Shown here: piece by piece, positions 58,592 through 64,000 of the stretch
Layout of the letters: each line of letters opens with the position of its first letter
Position numbering within the stretch: position 1 is the stretch's first letter
NCBI GenBank assembly: GCA_950295325.1
Contig: OX485809.1
Location: 1,426,001-1,490,000, forward strand
Direction: 5' to 3'
DNA from: Polytrichum commune
Taxonomy: Eukaryota; Streptophyta; Polytrichopsida; Polytrichales; Polytrichaceae
Length of the DNA stretch: 64,000 nt
Made by a program: the position numbers and the translations under genes
The notes under the pieces: model-generated
What the model was told of the DNA's origin: nothing
Seen by the model: only the letters and a program-made list of their open reading frames with translations
Databases searched by the model: none

Positions 58592-59961
58592 AATCAGCAA
58601 GAAAAATAGAATGCAATAGTTTGTTTGAAATGAAGATGTGAAAAATGCAAAAGGTTAGATTCGAATTGGATCTTTAAAAAGCCTTGCCCTTTGCCTCTGG
58701 CAATGGACCCCCATTGTGTACCTCAAGTTTGAGGCATGAGTGGAGAACTAAACTCTATACCTTGTGAAGTGAGGCCAATGCCTTACAATGACTTAAACCA
58801 TTGAGTTTTTTTTCCAAGTTGATAGATTTTGAGACATATTGTATTTAATCCAATGATAGCCTATTCTAATTTCAAAAGGATGTATATGGGCAAGAATGTA
58901 TACTTGGATTAAGTTTTATGCTCATATTGTTTTAAGTTTGCGCAATTCTGGAAGGACCTAAATAATTTGTAAAAAAAATGCAAGGTATTTTTTATTAAGT
59001 ATAAAAATGACAAATAGTCAAATGAATTTTCATGTCAAGACGTGAATATCAATACTATGAACATATGGACATGTGAAATGGACAACATGCATGTATGATC
59101 AATCAAATGCCAATAATAATCTATTGGTGATTCCTACAATTCTGTTGAATGCTCACACACTATAATTGCTCATGTTCATACTCTCAAAGCACATACTAAA
59201 AACCAGAGCATTCTTCCATTTTTCATTGAGTGTCAATGCTTGCATATCAAACAAATATTGTATATTCATGTGCAAACATCATTATAAAGCCAATGTACCA
59301 AGAACCCTCCTTCTTCTCTCAAGAGAATCCATCATGCTCTTCTTTCCTTCCTCGCCAATATAAAACTCAAAAAGAGTGGATAAAAGAGAATGAATGAGGT
59401 AGGGTTACCCCTCTTTTTCCATCAATAAAATATGTAATAGTTCCTCAACATGGTCCTTTCTCACTTCACACTATATGCTTGAGGGCCCATGACTACAAAA
59501 AATGGCTATCCCAACACCCAAGGTACGGGTTGTCACCATTCCATGGTTATGGCCCTTGGCTCATATGTGAAGTGGCCCTTAGTTTTTAAAATCTTGGTTT
59601 TCTTGCTAATTTAAGCCTCCATCATCCTCCCCATCACATGTATGGAATCAAATTGAAGTTCGTGGGGTTTCATACTTTTCAAAATATATTTTAGTATTGA
59701 TGGTCAATAGTGTTGGCCCCACTAAACGGCCTGTGAGCCACTTTGTTATGATTCACATGAGCACCAAAAATTATGAGGAAAATGGCTATAACCTCCATTT
59801 GGATTTGCCAATCATTTTATCACACGGATTGTGTGTATATATCATAATGTTTGAGAAGTGGGCTAATTGAGAAGAAGTAACCATTTGGGACCCGAAATGG
59901 AACATCCAGGCCCACAAATACATATGTTTACATGCAGGATAAAGCATTATGAGATGCACAT
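58592..59961. other. Intergenic, no gene recognised
   Basis: AT-rich, nothing supported. Confidence 0.45.
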
Positions 59962-60190
59962 CAGTGTCCGGGGAGATTTTTGAGCATCATCGATCAAGAT
60001 CCTAGTGTTTCCAAGTCCAACCGGTTACATGTTGTGATCTTTCACTTGTATCTTTATTTATTTAAGATACGTTCCATAGATTCCTCTAAAATCATCAGTA
60101 ATTTTCTTGAAGTCTTGACCTTCAAACCAATTATTTCTCGACCTCAAATGGTTCATCTGTAGCTCAACAATCAATTCTCCCCATTCGTTG
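59962..60190 (+). mobile_element. hAT-type MITE (family A), 229 bp, intact ends
   Basis: Starts CAGTGTCCGGGGAGATTTTT and ends CAATTCTCCCCATTCGTTG, bounded by a perfect 8-bp duplication ATGCACAT (59954-59961, 60191-60198). The 8-bp duplication and CAGTG end place the family with hAT elements. Confidence 0.9.
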
Positions 60191-60845
60191 ATGCACATGC
60201 TCTATTCCCCAACAGTGGTCTAGTTCACATGCAAGCACACCCTAATGCCACTCCCTCTCTTACATCTAGAAACCCTCGTCACCAGATGTGCTCAATTCAA
60301 ATCTCCCTCCTTGTTGTCACATTTACCTCGCATACATCTATCAAATGTTCGACATTCGAATAATCCACTAAAGAATTCAAACTACACATTCACACGCATC
60401 ACATCGTCATTACTATCATTACTCCATGACGTCACATGCAACACTCTTTCTCTATTGCCATGCATCCACATGGGCACTACATACCTCCTTAATATCACAC
60501 ATGCACTGTGGTTGCCACATGCTTGATATTAGGGAGGGTAGAGTGCACTTGAGGAGGGTGGAGGTAAAGGCAAGGTGTGTGGCTGAACATATACTAAGGA
60601 TGGCAGTCCGGGTATGTCTCTAAAAAGCTCCCTACTCTCTCTATATATACACATAAATGTATATATTAAAGTAGAGGCCAGCTGCATTGGCAGCCAGGCC
60701 ATGGTTGACTGTGATTCTCCCCACATTTATGCCGCCCTTCTTCCTCGGACAAGCATTCAAGTCTTCCTCCCTTTCTTACTCCTCAAACATCCCTAGTCTA
60801 GTCTACACTACACACTGTAATTTGGAGTCCTATAGTATTGTTTAG
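60191..60845. other. Intergenic, no gene recognised
   Basis: Short plus-strand frames (for example 60245-60526) without recognisable domains. Confidence 0.4.
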
Positions 60846-61371
60846 GTCACCGTGGTAACTTTCAGACCTTGAACAACTGCCAAAATAACTATAGTTAACT
60901 AGATTTTGTTCAATGCATTTTAGGGAATAATGATAGGTAACTAAAAAAATTTAAGACCATATTGAAGAAAAACTATAGTTAACTAGAAAAAAAATCCAAG
61001 TATTATTATATATTCGAAGAAGATCACCTCTTGGTTTGCTTTAGTTGAGGGTCTTTCATATGCTTAGGTCATTGAGGATCGTCAAGAAATGCCTTTATAC
61101 AATCACTCACAGTGTTGGGCTTTGAAACAAACTCCATATACACCAACACAAATAACATACTAGTGACACTACAACACTACAGTAGAATTATGTGAACAAG
61201 TTGCACTCAACTTTAGTTAATTAGATATTTAGTTAACTAGATATAACTATAGTTAACTACATTTTTTGACAGGTCAAATCGTGAACAATCATAGTTATGA
61301 AAGGAAACTAGTTAACTATGAGTTGAATTAGTTGGTTAGTTGTACAGGGTCTGGTAACTTTTACAATGACG
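60846..61371. mobile_element. Probable MITE rich in ctatagttaactag motifs
   Basis: ctatagttaacta(g/c) occurs near 60889, 60971 and 61242 with related tagttaactag strings near 61222 and 61307. The outer parts gtggtaactttcagacc and gggtctggtaactttt are inverted copies. Exact ends and target duplication not determined. Confidence 0.5.
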
Positions 61372-61393
61372 CTTCTTATAAATAAGACCACAA

Positions 61394-61619
61394 GCAGTGA
61401 TCGGGGAGATTTTTGGGCATAATCGGTTGAGATCCTAGTGTTTGCAAGTCCAACCGGTTACATGTTGACATCCTTCGGTTTTCCTTTATTAAGTTGGGGT
61501 ACGTTCTATAAATTCCTCTAAAATGATCGGTAGTTTTCATGCAGTCTTGAACTTCAACCGGTTATTTCTCAAACTCAACCGGTTCATCTGTAACTAACTG
61601 CTGGTTCTCCCGAATCATG
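61394..61619 (+). mobile_element. hAT-type MITE (family A), 226 bp
   Basis: Starts GCAGTGATCGGGGAGATTTT and ends GGTTCTCCCGAATCATG, flanked by GACCACAA (61386-61393) and GAACACAA (61620-61627), 7 of 8 alike. It is the best-preserved reference copy of the family. Confidence 0.87.
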
Positions 61620-64000
61620 GAACACAAATACTGGGACTTGCTTTTTAGATCATTCAAATGTCAATAACTGAAATCAAAGTTCATAACATTATTCATATCC
61701 ATAATAGTGTTCTGTGGGACTTACAATATTATGTGGAGTATTCCCCACATGGAGATTGAATATGGAGAATATTCCACAAAATGTTGTTAGCCCCACGGAA
61801 CATTGTTATGAACCAGAATAATGTTATGCTTGGTATATTCATCATCTTAACATTTTTGTTGTGAAGTACTGTCATGGATGAGTGAAATTTGGATGGAAAT
61901 TTGATATCACTTAGTAAGTGACGGTAACTGCAACATCGTAAATCTCGAATGTCTATTTTTTATTTTTTTAGTGTCAGCGCTTCATGGGCGGTTTACAATT
62001 AGTGTTAAGGATCACAAATAGAATTTGTAATACTAAATACAATATATACTGTAGTTTAGCACAACAACTTACTGCTTCATGCACTTACTTACTTTCAAAC
62101 TACTTGCTCGGATCTAAAGGGTGGGTTTACACTAGACCCACATACCTCCAAAATCAGGACAATCCAATTAATCGAGAGCAAAGTTTTTTGGACCCAAGGA
62201 CTTTACACCAAGGTGTGTGTCCAAGGTGTGAAACATGCATTGGTGTTAATGTGGCATCACCATCATGTCAAATCTTGGCACTTCTTGCTCAAGAAAAACA
62301 ATTCTCCTAGCTTGAGAAACCAATCATCGAGGTGGGGCTTAATCTCGAGTCTTAAAAGCAGTGTCCATTTAAGGGGTATTCTACCCCCCAAGTTTCTTTA
62401 ACGTGGATCCTATTGTAAACCCATCATGTGAAGGAGGAATGCTTCTTTGTGATCGCAACGTTCTTGTGGGAGATCTTTTATGTTTTGCACTTCACATTTT
62501 GAGGTACTTGCAAATGTCATGTATAAAGATAGTGAAAATCCAATACCAATTCAGAGTTTGTGGGAATCTGACATTATTTCCTAAACACAAGACTCTCTTG
62601 TCCCCCCTTGGAAAATGCTCTTGTTGGTTAATAAATACTTCCTGCCACCCCCATGTTGAGCAACATGTCACGTATTTTGGGTGCTCATTCACCCCAATTA
62701 GACCATCCATCTAAGAAATTTGTGCAGTTGGCATGTGCATCCACTTTCATACAACACTACATACTTTCATGAATATAGTTGCATGATAGAGCTAATTTGC
62801 TGACTCTCTAGGTACAATGTGATTTCAGAAGGTGAGGGACCACTTGATGTTGTTGACCACTACAATTCAACTTTGAAGTGGATATTTTGTTATTAGAGGT
62901 GTTGTATTAAGATAAATCTATCCTAGTTGGTCAATGAATTTCACAACATATTTACAATGGATCTATGAGGTGTATGAATTCTCTTGTTAGCTAAATTAAC
63001 CCCTAGATCAAGGTCCAAGAACCCGAACTAGTCTAATAGAATGAATTGAGACCAATCAACAACCAACGTATAAGGTAAGTATTATGAGAAAGAGGGGATA
63101 ACAACATATGAGTATACCTCTCATTCATTCAACATAAAAGCTTTGAAATAATATGCATTGCATATACTATTATTTTTAGTTGATTTGATGCCATCATTAA
63201 CTTTACAAACCCCATATCATTGTGGATCAAGTCATTTGAGATGAGTTGAACACAACCTATAAGGGGGTCAAGTTTTTATATTGGATGGATGAGAGGTAAA
63301 AATATGTGGGTGTCATATAGTTTTGTTTGTTTATTTTTCCTAACTTCTACCAATTAGAGTTACACGTTGAAACTTGTGTTGCATTAGAATATCTATGATG
63401 ATACATCAACAAATATCCGAATTGACAAGCGGATCACCCCTCATTTAGTTATGCTTATAGGAGGTGCATGTTTGTTGGTTCTTAAAATGAGAGCATATTA
63501 GGTCCTCCCAATTGGTGTTCATTCTTGAGTGTGGAGTAGTTGATAAAATATGAAGACGTATCCAATCTCAATAAAACATGTATCTTTTATAGTGTTTTTT
63601 GCTTTGATCCTCACGTAATCACACATGGTGTGGTAGCTTTTTGCATCCATCACAACCCATTTGACAATCAATTTCTGTCCTTGGCTCCACTTGACCCGTC
63701 AAAAGACATTAGGCCAAGACCTTCAACTTGTCACTTGACATATGATTTTTCATAATATTTGTCAACATCTTATCATTATGAATTGTTTGTGCAATATGCT
63801 TGGAGCTTCATGCATCCACCTTTGCAGATGTTTATGGAGGTTACAACTTATTGAGCTCGCATTTCACATGTCTTTGCATGCTATTAAGCGGAAAGTGGGT
63901 TAACTTTCCAATCACAGTTGAATTGTCATCATTGCTTTGTATTTGAAGCATGGATAGATGTTGGTGTCAATTTTTAGGAAGCACTCAATCATATAGGAAT
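61620..64000. other. Intergenic, no gene recognised
   Basis: No coding region, RNA gene or bounded transposon is supported. Open frames are short and without domains. Confidence 0.4.

Noticed and set aside
1-64000. tRNA genes, CRISPR arrays, bacterial-type operons or riboswitches
   Set aside because: No cloverleaf with B-box sequence was seen, and the genome is a nuclear plant genome with spliceosomal introns, so prokaryotic systems are not expected.

Overview
The window is nuclear DNA of a land plant. The evidence is a complete UVR8 photoreceptor gene, a plastid mTERF gene, a plastid-targeted renalase-like flavoprotein, an NDR1/HIN1-like (LEA_2) membrane protein and a plant-style polycistronic C/D snoRNA gene with U14. 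Gene spacing is wide, the intergenic DNA is AT-rich and most of it consists of DNA-transposon debris. UVR8 and the mTERF protein are clearly diverged from the flowering-plant versions I remember, so a fern, lycophyte or other non-flowering lineage is possible. That is inference.

Layout. 1-2.0 kb: no gene, one short tandem duplication. 2.05-3.8 kb: snoRNA gene (site II and telo-box promoter motifs, then three tandem C/D snoRNAs, four more C/D snoRNAs and U14). 5.6-7.3 kb: minus-strand LEA_2 gene with three tandem repeats in its leader. 8.1-10.4 kb: Ty1/copia fossil split by a MITE. 12.1-12.3 kb: near-perfect hairpin. 13.1-18.9 kb: minus-strand renalase-like gene, 9 exons, 798 aa, with a large RG-rich N-terminal extension. 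19.9-26.1 kb: plus-strand mTERF2/EMB2219-like gene, 7 exons, 815 aa, divergent from the previous gene across about 1 kb. 26.5-42 kb: nested DNA transposons (MULE, hAT, pogo/Tigger, PIF/Harbinger-like). 43.2-48.9 kb: UVR8, 12 exons, 451 aa, with a 5S rRNA-derived insertion in intron 4. 49-64 kb: gene-poor, with a second pogo element and two more copies of a hAT-type MITE.

All exon joins given were made by hand from GT/AG sites. Each keeps the reading frame, and in all three genes the total coding length is a multiple of three. Two of the three intron-containing proteins look plastid-bound, and UVR8 is a cytosol/nucleus light sensor. I see no operon-like link between them.

The most unusual recurring pattern is that all four protein genes carry tandem duplications in the first intron or leader, and in three of them the duplication copies a splice junction or exon edge. 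Several transposon insertions are dated relative to each other by exact target-site duplications.
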